64,000 bases of DNA from CAYILR01 sp964364175. GTDB lineage: Bacteria > Bdellovibrionota > UBA1018. Position 1 is the stretch's first letter. Each line of letters opens with the position of its first letter. This document shows positions 24,959 to 33,003 of this stretch, one piece after another. Under the pieces are notes generated by a model that had not been told where the DNA came from, ran no database searches, and saw nothing but the letters and a program-made list of their open reading frames with translations. Where the stretch lies: assembly GCA_964364175.1 (NCBI GenBank), contig CAYILR010000013.1, positions 22,675 through 86,674 on the forward strand. The letters run 5' to 3'. The translations under genes were made by a program, and so were the position numbers.

Positions 24959-27268
24959 ATGAGAAGGCAACGGACTTTCAGCTTCATCATTCTGACCATG
25001 AGCTTATTCACAGCTTTTGTTGAATTTTCGGGAGCGTCCGACTATGTTCCGCGCGGCATGGGTGGGGGTGGGGCGATGTCTGGTTTGTCGCTGAGCCCGT
25101 ATGCGAAACTTTGGTTTGTCGGGACGGACATGGGAACTCTTTTTCGAAGCACTAATGAGGGAAAGTCTTGGCGGGCAATTAGCCACAAGCAAGTGGTATT
25201 CGATTCAAATCTCGAGCGCAGCTCATCGGTGGGCTTTAGTTCCAACCCAAAACTTGTTTTTTATGCTCAAGGCGGAAAGAAACCCAAGCGAAGTCAGGAC
25301 TCTGGCCTAACTTGGGAGGCAATTCAGCTACCTTTGGAAAAGGAAGAGCTCGTTCGCTATTGGCTGGGGGACACGGCTGATTCTCAGTTGATGTTTTGTG
25401 CCACTACACAGGGATTATGGAGAAGTTCGGATTCTGGATTGCATTGGAAAAAAGTGCAGGGAGTAATCGGGGACAGCAAGGGAACTTTTATTTCCAATAC
25501 TCAATCGGGAAAGCTGATTTTTCATGCGACGGCATCCAGTATCCTCATTTCAAAAAATCGAGGTCGTGATTTTGAAGTTTGGTTTACCCCTGCCAAAGTG
25601 GGAATTCGAAGTTTTGCTGGCGGAGCAAATGAGGATGCCGCTACATTATCGTGGATCGATACAGATGGCGCGCGCGCTTGCGAATGGGCTCGTTATGCAA
25701 AAGATTCCAGCCAGCAGCAAATAGCTGCAACCATTGCAGAATGTGGCTATGTCTGGGTGAGCAAGCAGCTGACTCCTGATGTAGCCCCAAATTTTATTCG
25801 GACGCAAAAAGATGCTGGCCGTTATGTCCGAATGGCAGAAAACGATCCTGCGACTATCTATATCACGGGTGGAAATTGGGTGCGGCAATACGGGAGCAAA
25901 GTGTGGGTTTCGCACGATTTTGGAGCAAAATGGGAGATGAGATTTCACATTTTGAATTGGGACACCCGGCCCTATGCCCCATGGCCTAAAGAAAAGCTCG
26001 AATACAGTGCGGTTGGGCTTGATGTAGGCTGGCATGACAATGCTTTTCCGAGTTTTGTTGTGGACCAGAGAAATTCTGCACGTGCGGGTGGCACGGGATA
26101 TTATTTTGTTCATGTAACCGATGACTTTGGAAAAAACTGGAAGGCTCCGTTTACAGAATTCGCTGATGAGGGCGAACGTCTGAAGGGGAAAAAGTGGAAA
26201 TCGACTGGTTTGGAAGTTACATCGGTTCAAAAACTTAAATTTCATCCCAAGGATACGAAGATCGGCTACGCCGGACTCGCAGATATGGGCGGTCTAGTGA
26301 CTGAAGATGGCGGAGAAACATGGCGAATTTCTCAATGTAAATACAATACTAACTACGATTATGCTTTTGATCCAAGCGATTCAAAACTGGTCTATGCGGC
26401 CTCGGGGAGTTTGCACGATTTTCCCATTGGAAATCATAATCTCATGGATGGGACTGAGGGTGGAGTTTTTCGTTCGATGGACCGGGGCCGGACATGGGTG
26501 CGTTTGACGCCCACTGATCGTGAGTGGAACATTGAATTTCTGTCAGTAGCCTACGATCCTATCCACAAAACCCTCTATGGCGGCACGAGGGGAAAAGGAA
26601 TTGGGTACTCGACCGACGGTGGTCGAAAATGGAAGTTTTTTAATGAAGGTTTGCCCGCAAGTGGAAATATGATTCCACAAATGGAAGTTGATCCAGAAAA
26701 TGGGAATGTCTACGCATTGCTGACCGGAGATGCGCCGGCATTTACCAATCAGAAAAAAACGGGAATTTATATTTTGGAGCACTCGCGAGGTGGAAAACGC
26801 TGGCGCCTGCTGAGGGGTTCGATTGCAACCCCCCGAGGTATATCACCCAGCGTCCAACCTTGGTGGTTTCCAACTGCGTTTGCGGTCGATTTTTCGAGAC
26901 CCAAGAGAGACGTTCTGTGGCTGGCTGATATGGAGAGCAAGGGAGCTTGGCTTTCTTCTGGGATCTGGAAAAGTATCGATTCAGGAGATAGCTGGCAACG
27001 TTTGAAGCAGTTTACCCATCCTACTGCGATTACACTTAACCCAAAAAACCCAGACAGAGTATATGCGTCAGGATTACACAACATTGATGGAGTATGGGGT
27101 GAGGGCGGGGCGATTTTCTCAATCGATGGTGGATCAAGTTGGCAAAAAAATGAAAACATACCTTTATTATCTAATTTAGATGGAACTGTATTGGACCCAA
27201 ATCGTCAGGGAAAGATTTTCTATCTGTTCTTTGGCGGCGGAATGTTATATGGAAATGAACCAAATTAA
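24959..27268 (+). CDS. Secreted Asp-box (BNR) beta-propeller protein, GH74/sialidase-like fold
   Basis: Exported 769-residue protein with a signal peptide (cleavage near FSGA) and about ten Asp-box repeats of the form S-x-D-x-G-x-x-W, for example STNEGKSW, SSDSGLHW, SHDFGAKW, TDDFGKNW, TEDGGETW, SMDRGRTW, STDGGRKW, SIDSGDSW and SIDGGSSW. The arrangement resembles the tandem seven-bladed propellers of xyloglucanases and related proteins. It opens the rightward EPS operon, so it may cut or bind the polysaccharide in the periplasm or outside. A catalytic pair of acids cannot be assigned with confidence, so enzyme activity is a hypothesis. Confidence 0.82.
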   Translation: MRRQRTFSFIILTMSLFTAFVEFSGASDYVPRGMGGGGAMSGLSLSPYAKLWFVGTDMGTLFRSTNEGKSWRAISHKQVVFDSNLERSSSVGFSSNPKLVFYAQGGKKPKRSQDSGLTWEAIQLPLEKEELVRYWLGDTADSQLMFCATTQGLWRSSDSGLHWKKVQGVIGDSKGTFISNTQSGKLIFHATASSILISKNRGRDFEVWFTPAKVGIRSFAGGANEDAATLSWIDTDGARACEWARYAKDSSQQQIAATIAECGYVWVSKQLTPDVAPNFIRTQKDAGRYVRMAENDPATIYITGGNWVRQYGSKVWVSHDFGAKWEMRFHILNWDTRPYAPWPKEKLEYSAVGLDVGWHDNAFPSFVVDQRNSARAGGTGYYFVHVTDDFGKNWKAPFTEFADEGERLKGKKWKSTGLEVTSVQKLKFHPKDTKIGYAGLADMGGLVTEDGGETWRISQCKYNTNYDYAFDPSDSKLVYAASGSLHDFPIGNHNLMDGTEGGVFRSMDRGRTWVRLTPTDREWNIEFLSVAYDPIHKTLYGGTRGKGIGYSTDGGRKWKFFNEGLPASGNMIPQMEVDPENGNVYALLTGDAPAFTNQKKTGIYILEHSRGGKRWRLLRGSIATPRGISPSVQPWWFPTAFAVDFSRPKRDVLWLADMESKGAWLSSGIWKSIDSGDSWQRLKQFTHPTAITLNPKNPDRVYASGLHNIDGVWGEGGAIFSIDGGSSWQKNENIPLLSNLDGTVLDPNRQGKIFYLFFGGGMLYGNEPN

Positions 27269-27283
27269 GAAGGAATTCGTACT

Positions 27284-28348
27284 GTGAAAGGCAAGAAGCA
27301 AATATTTTCTCAATTTCTGATGTATAGCGGCCTGGGTCGCGTGCTTCGAAGTTCGAATTTGGCGATTATCGGATCTTCCAGTTTGATTGTTTTTAATTTT
27401 CATAGAATTCGATCGGATGACAAAAATATTGTTTGCGAATTTGACGACGAAGTCTTTGGTCCAACCGCAAGTGAATTTCGATCACAAATGAAATGGTTGA
27501 AAGAAAACACGAACATTATTTCTGAAAGTGAAATGCTGGATTGTCTGAAAAATAAAACCTCGTTTCCTCCACAGAGCACGATGGTGACATTCGATGATGG
27601 GTACATCGATAATTATACACTCGCTTTTCCGGTTCTGAAGGAGTTCGAAATTCCTGCTATTTATTTTATTCCGTGCGATTCAATCGAAGATCGTTCGCTC
27701 GGATGGTGGGATCAAATTGCATATTTGATCAAGAAAACAAAGAAATCTGAAATTATTCTGAATGGTGAGCTAATTCCAGTGACTGAGGATCATCGCGCAG
27801 CCTGTACTCGGATTTTTCAGCGTATGAAGCTGAGAAATGCCCATGAAAATGCCGATTTGATGGTTCGTTTAGTTGAGGCGTGTGAAGTCGAATTGCCTTC
27901 GAAAGAGGTTTGTAGCCGCGAACTCATGACCTGGGATCAAGTTCGAGAGGTTTCAAAAAGTGGAATTTCAATTGGGTCTCACTCTTGTACTCAGCGTGTT
28001 TTAGCCACCCTGACCATGGAAGAGCAGTTTGAAGAGCTGGATCGATCAAAAAAGGAACTTGAAGAAAAGCTTGGGCTCAAAATTCGGACTATTGCCTATC
28101 CGGTGGGTGGATACGAGCATTTCAATACAGAAACCCAGTCGTTGTCTCGACAGTGTGGTTATGAAGCAGCATTTTCTTATACACACGAAATCAATCTGGA
28201 TGGACCCATCCATCCTTATAATATCAAGCGTATTGTCCCACCAGAAACATTGCCGCTCTATGTGGGTACAATGGCGTTGCCTAGACTCTATGTGCGACGT
28301 CGCAGTATCGCGGAAGCGCCGATTTCAATCATGGGTGGGGCGTTGTAG
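27284..28348 (+). CDS. Polysaccharide deacetylase, CE4/NodB domain
   Basis: Carbohydrate esterase that removes N-acetyl groups from amino-sugar polymers. The 354 residues contain motif 1, VTFDDGYIDNY, at about residues 104-114, motif 2, GSHSCTQRVLATL, at about 233, and a motif 3-like segment, AYPVGGY. In motif 2 the second metal-binding histidine of the usual H-S/T-x-x-H pattern is Gln, so metal binding may be altered. No clear signal peptide is seen. The start is a GTG with AAGGA nine bases upstream, 15 bases after the propeller gene. The likely substrate is the polymer made by the locus. Confidence 0.88.
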   Translation: MKGKKQIFSQFLMYSGLGRVLRSSNLAIIGSSSLIVFNFHRIRSDDKNIVCEFDDEVFGPTASEFRSQMKWLKENTNIISESEMLDCLKNKTSFPPQSTMVTFDDGYIDNYTLAFPVLKEFEIPAIYFIPCDSIEDRSLGWWDQIAYLIKKTKKSEIILNGELIPVTEDHRAACTRIFQRMKLRNAHENADLMVRLVEACEVELPSKEVCSRELMTWDQVREVSKSGISIGSHSCTQRVLATLTMEEQFEELDRSKKELEEKLGLKIRTIAYPVGGYEHFNTETQSLSRQCGYEAAFSYTHEINLDGPIHPYNIKRIVPPETLPLYVGTMALPRLYVRRRSIAEAPISIMGGAL

Positions 28349-28350
28349 TT

Positions 28351-29148
28351 ATGAATCATGTATTTATGAATCGAATGGTTGTTGCATTGGCTTTGTTGTT
28401 AGTTGGGTCGACGTCCCTTTCTTCTTGCAAGTGGATAGACGCGATTAAAGCGAAGAAGATCGCAGCAAAAGAAAAAGAAGCGAAACAGGCAGCTGAAAAA
28501 TCCAGGGAAATTGATAAGAGCTTTCAGGTCGAGGCTTCTGTTGAAGCTCAAAAAGAATACGATGCTCGCAAACAGTATTTTTATGCTTTGGATGGAGATT
28601 TTGAGGGCACATTCGTTGAAATCGAGACTTCAGCCAAAAAAGACGAGTCAAAAGAACTTGCGATAAGGCTAGAAGATGCGCCGATTGCTGTAACACAGTC
28701 GAAGATCAGCGTTCGCGTTCAAACGCTACATGATACAGTAAAATTTTCAGCGGATCAGTTTGTTCCTGCGGAGCAAATTCGAGGGCAGGCGGAGATGCTG
28801 AGCTGGCAATTTGATGTCAGTGAAGAATTTGGTGTTTTAGATTCTGTTGAGTTGACACAGCGAGGTGCTTGTCCGAACAACGAAATCAAGCCTGATGTGA
28901 AGACCGGTGTGATGCGCTTTGTTTGTAGAGCATCTGGGCTTCTGGGTGGCAGAGACTACCAATTTGTCTTGGACGATATGGATTTTAGCTGGCAGATTGA
29001 TCGAACTCCGGAAACTATGCTTTCGCGAGGAGCGACGACGAGTGAGCGCCTCCGGAACGGTGGTATTGCAAAAATTCGCTCAATGAATGTGAAAATCATT
29101 GCCGGTAACGCAAAAGAATTTTTTGGAAAATTAGAACGAAAGAATTAA
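28351..29148 (+). CDS. EPS-locus lipoprotein of unknown function
   Basis: I do not recognise this 265-residue protein. It has a lipoprotein signal peptide ending SLSSC at about residue 26, then a lysine/alanine-rich helix (residues 30-60) and a beta-rich domain beginning DGDFEGTF. That opening resembles the GLYEGDF opening of the lipoprotein-channel chimera at 33004, suggesting a shared small beta-barrel-like domain; this is a weak, local similarity. Two cysteines at about 174 and 194 could form a disulfide. It sits two bases after the deacetylase gene and 12 before the Wza-like gene, so a role in polymer export or anchoring is plausible. Confidence 0.7.
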   Translation: MNHVFMNRMVVALALLLVGSTSLSSCKWIDAIKAKKIAAKEKEAKQAAEKSREIDKSFQVEASVEAQKEYDARKQYFYALDGDFEGTFVEIETSAKKDESKELAIRLEDAPIAVTQSKISVRVQTLHDTVKFSADQFVPAEQIRGQAEMLSWQFDVSEEFGVLDSVELTQRGACPNNEIKPDVKTGVMRFVCRASGLLGGRDYQFVLDDMDFSWQIDRTPETMLSRGATTSERLRNGGIAKIRSMNVKIIAGNAKEFFGKLERKN

Positions 29149-29160
29149 ACGGAGTGCAGT

Positions 29161-30192
29161 TTGCGTAATTTAATAGCGTCGGCAGTATTAATTCAGATGA
29201 GCTTATTGGGAATTTTTGGGTGTGCATCAAAACCCATTGATCAAGCTGAAGTTCGAAAATCTTCTGAGGCGTACGAGCAGATGAGAAAAGCCCTTCAGCT
29301 AGGAGATCGAGTAGCACCGGGTAATACTCTTTCGGTTGATTTTCCAGCGGATACGAAGGTGACTGGCGAATACAAGGTGGATTTTGAGGGCAATATACAA
29401 ATGCCGTATAAAATTACTTTGAAGGTGGGTGGGCAAACCATTCGTGAGTTGAAGGAAAGCATTCAAAAGGCTTATCAACCCTTCGTGAAGGGAAAACCAG
29501 CACTCGGTATCGAAATCAAAGAGCGGAGTGTTTGGGTTGAGGTGAGGGGCGAAGTCAAAAATGCGGGTCGGTATTTGGTACGCCTCGATACGTCGATCGA
29601 AGAGATCGTGACCATAGCAGGTGGCTTTGCAGGAGAGCAGGCAGGTGGTGCTGGTGCTTCGCGTTCCTCTGGGCGTCCTGACTATTTGCGCATCGACCGG
29701 ATGAATGCAGATTCCTCGGATAAGGATTCGATCTGGTTTGAATTAGCAGAGTATTTTTCGCAATACGACACTGAGCCTGATTTGTTGTGGCGAGGTGGCG
29801 AGTCGATTTTTTTCCAGAAAACCGCGCCTGCGGACGCCAATGTGAAAAAGAGCTGGCACAATGTCACCGTGATGGGTGAGGTGCGCGACCCTAAAGAGCA
29901 CCCGGTTTTGCCCAATGCAGATTTGCTCACTTACGTGAGCCGCTCGGGTGGCCCCACGACGGCTGCCGATTTATCACGTGTGGAGATCATTCATCGCAAC
30001 TCAGACAAACGTCGAACGGTGAATATGGTCAAAGATCGTATGACCAACGAGCTCAAAGAAGGAGATGTCGTTGTGGTGCGCGCGATCGATAATTCGCCGC
30101 CGTTCATCAGCACGATTCTGACCACCGTTTTGGCTGTGACTTCGATTTCGATGAGCATCATCATGGGAATGATCCTCACCGGAATGATTTAA
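29161..30192 (+). CDS. Wza-like polysaccharide export lipoprotein
   Basis: Outer-membrane export channel subunit of 343 residues. A lipoprotein signal ends IFGC (Cys21). A poly-export domain follows at about 45-125 (YKVDFEGNIQMPY, LKESIQKAY), then SLBB-type domains (VEVRGEVKNAGRY, VMGEVRDPKEHP). A C-terminal hydrophobic helix at about 315-340 matches the transmembrane helix by which Wza crosses the outer membrane. The start is TTG with CGGAG six bases upstream. It is the last gene of the rightward EPS operon and pairs functionally with the chain-length protein at 14927-16078. Confidence 0.9.
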   Translation: MRNLIASAVLIQMSLLGIFGCASKPIDQAEVRKSSEAYEQMRKALQLGDRVAPGNTLSVDFPADTKVTGEYKVDFEGNIQMPYKITLKVGGQTIRELKESIQKAYQPFVKGKPALGIEIKERSVWVEVRGEVKNAGRYLVRLDTSIEEIVTIAGGFAGEQAGGAGASRSSGRPDYLRIDRMNADSSDKDSIWFELAEYFSQYDTEPDLLWRGGESIFFQKTAPADANVKKSWHNVTVMGEVRDPKEHPVLPNADLLTYVSRSGGPTTAADLSRVEIIHRNSDKRRTVNMVKDRMTNELKEGDVVVVRAIDNSPPFISTILTTVLAVTSISMSIIMGMILTGMI

Positions 30193-30240
30193 GACACTTA
30201 GGCTAAGACAAAATTCTCCAGGCACACGAACTTCGTTGCT

Positions 30241-30445
30241 CACGGTTGGGAATAGCCTTCGTAAGCTGCGCTATCGGGGAACGCGCATCCTTTCCTCCCC
30301 TCCGCTTCACGCTTCGGGGCAACGCTTTCGCGTTGGCGGCTTCTCGGACTCCTGTCCTCGAAGTGTTCGCGCCCTTCGGGCTGCGCCATCCATGGCGCGA
30401 AGAATCCCCGAATACCGCACTTACTACGGCATATCCCAACCGACA
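30241..30445. repeat. Palindromic intergenic element 1 (imperfect ~40-bp inverted arms)
   Basis: In the 437-base gap between the convergent Wza-like and DUF4091 genes, the segment from about 30241 to 30285 is matched in inverted form by about 30400-30445; the shared core is cggttggga and ctatcgggga/gtattcgggga. The enclosed DNA is GC-rich with smaller hairpins (for example around 30310-30340). The box aaattctccaggcac lies just before it (30211-30225) and is repeated before element 2. It has no convincing gene. Confidence 0.6.
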
Positions 30446-30480
30446 GAAAGCTTTAGGTGGAGCAAGGGTGATTCTGGAAT

Positions 30481-30613
30481 AAATTCTCCAGGCACTTGGA
30501 CTTTTTTGTGTGCGGGTACCCGCTCCACGCGGCGCCGGATGCGCCGGAGCGTGAGGTCAGGATGACCGCAGCGGCGTACCCGACACAAAAAAGTTCAAGT
30601 CGACTGGAGAATT
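30481..30613. repeat. Palindromic intergenic element 2 (~30-bp inverted arms)
   Basis: The left arm begins aattctccaggcacttgg and continues through a T-tract at 30501-30506. The right arm at about 30583-30613 is its near complement (acaaaaaagttcaag then ctggagaatt). The middle contains further GC-rich inverted segments around cgccggatgcgccgg (30534-30548). With the T-tract on one strand and A-tract on the other it could also terminate transcription of both convergent genes. Confidence 0.65.
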
Positions 30614-30629
30614 CTGTTCAGGCTAGACT

Positions 30630-32852
30630 CTACGGTCCGGCAGATTCAATGATTGCGGCGAGTTGCTCGCGAACATTTTCCCATACATCTGGGTTCGTCG
30701 ACCACGAGATGTCCGTGCGTGCCCAGGTCGGATCGGAGGGTACTGTCACGTCGTTCTCCCACATGATTTTTGGGACCATCTGTTGAACGATTGCGTCGAC
30801 TTGCGCAGGATTGATGGCGCGAGCCAAGGTGAGGTAGTCCACGTCTTGGATGCCGCGTCTCCAGTGCTTCAAGCGCAAGCTGGCGATTGGACCGTTGAGC
30901 GCCATGGAATCGGCAGGGAAAACGGTGTCAGTTCCTGGATAGAACAACACTCCGTCCCCGTTGCAATGGTTCCAGCCGGTTTCGCCGGTGCTCGAGCTGA
31001 ATCCGGTTTTTCCTCCGAATGTCTGAGCGTCATGAAAGAGATTGTTCTGACCTCGGCCGCTTTGGTAGTCCCTGTAATAAGTGGATTCCCAGAAGAACCA
31101 GCGAGAGACTTTCTTCTTGAACTGAGTCCATGCAACCACACGCAGTGCAACTCCGTCGTCCTCCGTGGCGTAAGACCCTGTCGCAGGCCTTTTTCCATTG
31201 TAGCTGTAGAATTTTTTGTTCCCCGAAGCCAATACAGTTTGGTGCGCGTTTTCCCAAAGTGTTTTTGGGGCAACAGCGATCCAGCTTGCAATGACATTGA
31301 GAGACGGAGTGTAATTCAGAGCGTTTGGCAGAGAGATGGTTGCAAAAGTCGGCAACGCACTTCCTACGCCTGGATTGGAGGCAGCCCAACCAGCCCACAT
31401 CTCGGTCTGAGCATAATTCGTGCTCTCATCAATGAGGTACAAGAACCGTTCAGTGGAAGGGCTGTTGTCGCGGAACCATTGTTCCCAGCCGTTCATATGA
31501 GTTTGCAGGGTTGCCTGGCTGATCGGCGTCCATTGATATTGCCATCCCCCATAGGTGTGGACTGAAAACACGTTGTTCCCAGTCGCCACGCCGGGACCGT
31601 CGTATCCATTGGCGCTCGTAAAGAGTGAGCCGTCCAGTCGAGGGATCCATTCCGTTCGAGGACGGTCCGCGCTCCAAACGTCGGTTCCAGGATTGGAATC
31701 GATCATGGAAATTTTATGCCGGTGAGCCAGCAGATAGTGCTTGTTCTTGATCTGAGTGGCAGACGAGCTCAACGATGTGCCCGGATTTGGCCAAGCATTT
31801 CCTAAATAACGCTCGTTGACGTCGGAATATCCCATGTAGAGCATGGTTTTGGAGTTGGGTACGTCTGGCAGGGTGAAGTTTCTCACTGTGAGTTCAACTG
31901 GAACGGTGCGGACAACAGATCCGTTCAGTGAAATCGACACATTCCCTGTGTAAAGTCCCGCGGGAGCAGTTTTTGGAATGTAAATGTCCACCCAGATGCT
32001 TTGGTTTTTTCCAACATCGATGTTGAATGCGCCTGCCACCTCAGTGGGCACAGCGATTTCTGGGTAGAATTTGTCGTGATCGGGGCGTTGAGTCCATGTG
32101 CCCGAACCGATGCCTTCACCTGTATAAGGCCTACGCATGCGTTTCGGAACGTGGCGCTCGTCGTAAGTATCGTAAGATAGGGCGCTCAATCCCTTGATGG
32201 GCAAATAGCGAACATGAAAGAGCTCGATGTTGCGATTGACCCAATTGAATACGCTGGATGTAGGTGAGGAGCCGATGATCGCTCCCCCTGGGCCAGTCAG
32301 CTGATTGAAGCTGACATTGACCAGTGAGGCTGACTGCGAGGCTGCCTCAAGAATCAAGTTGAAGGCCACAACCTCGTTTTTGGCTCCGAAGGTAGAGACT
32401 TTGCTTCCATCCCAGAGTTTGTTCACAACAGCACTAGAAGAAGTGCTGGCTCGAAGCTCATCCTGCGTGACTTTGTCAGCACCGTCGTTTGCCCAGATTG
32501 CGCTAATGGCGATTGGGTTTGAGGAAGGGCTTGGTGATGGTGTTTGAGTCGGGCTTGGGCTTGGAGTTGGCGTAGGAGTGGGTGATGGAGACGGACTCGG
32601 AGTCGGCGTAGGCGAAGGACTTGGAGTAGGAGTCGGTGTGGGTGTAGGCGTAGGAACGGGTGTTGGAGAATCAATCGGAGTGGGACTGGCGCTTGGCTCT
32701 GCTGAAGGTTCGGGTGTGGGGGTCGGAGTGGGCGTAGCCGTCGGGGTTGGAGTAGGGGTCGGTGTAGGTTTTGGACTCCAGGGTAATTGGCAAGCGTTCA
32801 ATCCAATGGCAATCCCTACCCAAGTCAACTGCTGAATATATAATTTTTTCAC
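30630..32852 (-). CDS. DUF4091-domain lipoprotein on a Pro-Thr-Ser stalk
   Basis: Surface-type lipoprotein of 740 residues. It has a signal ending GLNAC (Cys21), then a low-complexity stalk of about 75 residues built of P-T, P-S and P-E steps, then a large domain that ends in the DUF4091 pattern (SLRLKHWRRGIQDVDYL). DUF4091 proteins are thought to be glycoside-hydrolase-like; that function is unproven. The middle region has beta-sandwich-like and TIM-barrel-like segments (WFFWESTYYRDY, ERFLYLIDES with a candidate acid pair). The start is GTG with AGGAG eight bases upstream. It lies next to the EPS and exosortase genes, so a polysaccharide substrate is plausible. Confidence 0.8.
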   Translation of the reverse strand: MKKLYIQQLTWVGIAIGLNACQLPWSPKPTPTPTPTPTATPTPTPTPEPSAEPSASPTPIDSPTPVPTPTPTPTPTPSPSPTPTPSPSPSPTPTPTPSPSPTQTPSPSPSSNPIAISAIWANDGADKVTQDELRASTSSSAVVNKLWDGSKVSTFGAKNEVVAFNLILEAASQSASLVNVSFNQLTGPGGAIIGSSPTSSVFNWVNRNIELFHVRYLPIKGLSALSYDTYDERHVPKRMRRPYTGEGIGSGTWTQRPDHDKFYPEIAVPTEVAGAFNIDVGKNQSIWVDIYIPKTAPAGLYTGNVSISLNGSVVRTVPVELTVRNFTLPDVPNSKTMLYMGYSDVNERYLGNAWPNPGTSLSSSATQIKNKHYLLAHRHKISMIDSNPGTDVWSADRPRTEWIPRLDGSLFTSANGYDGPGVATGNNVFSVHTYGGWQYQWTPISQATLQTHMNGWEQWFRDNSPSTERFLYLIDESTNYAQTEMWAGWAASNPGVGSALPTFATISLPNALNYTPSLNVIASWIAVAPKTLWENAHQTVLASGNKKFYSYNGKRPATGSYATEDDGVALRVVAWTQFKKKVSRWFFWESTYYRDYQSGRGQNNLFHDAQTFGGKTGFSSSTGETGWNHCNGDGVLFYPGTDTVFPADSMALNGPIASLRLKHWRRGIQDVDYLTLARAINPAQVDAIVQQMVPKIMWENDVTVPSDPTWARTDISWSTNPDVWENVREQLAAIIESAGP
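32536..32765 (-). repeat. Low-complexity hexanucleotide tract coding the P-T/P-S stalk
   Basis: About 230 bases of imperfect 6- and 12-base repeats (on the + strand variants of ggtgtgggcgta and ggagtggg). They lie in frame within the DUF4091 lipoprotein and code an extended proline-rich linker. Length changes in multiples of six bases would vary the stalk without breaking the frame. Confidence 0.8.
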
Positions 32853-32915
32853 TATGCGCTCTCCTTAGCAGTGTAATTCTAACACTACTGCCTCCCTCCA
32901 ATGGAAGATTTATTA

Positions 32916-32939
32916 GTTGACGCGAGCGCGTGCGTCAAC
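32916..32939. promoter_or_regulatory. Operator-like palindrome and leftward promoter between divergent genes
   Basis: A perfect inverted repeat, gttgacgc-N8-gcgtcaac, lies between the DUF4091 gene (leftward) and the lipoprotein-channel gene (rightward). Read leftward, TTGACG (32938-32933) is followed after 17 bases by TAATAA, a plausible -35/-10 pair for the DUF4091 gene. The palindrome therefore covers the promoter, as expected of a repressor site. No biochemical evidence is available from sequence. Confidence 0.45.
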
Positions 32940-33003
32940 AAAAACCTTGTTTAATAATGACGCATTGTATATAAAAATCGCGCTCAACCCGAGGAAAGTA
33001 TCC

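Noticed and set aside
30236..30565. Arg-rich open frames across the palindromic gap between the Wza-like and DUF4091 genes
   Set aside because: They run through inverted repeats, lack ribosome sites and code repetitive basic sequence.
30663..31565. A 300-residue open frame on the plus strand, antisense to the DUF4091 lipoprotein
   Set aside because: The opposite frame has a lipoprotein signal, ribosome site and DUF4091 motif; the antisense product shows no recognised domain.
32536..32765. Repeated units suggestive of a CRISPR or minisatellite
   Set aside because: There are no unique spacers of constant length; the repeats are in-frame codons for a Pro-Thr/Ser stalk.
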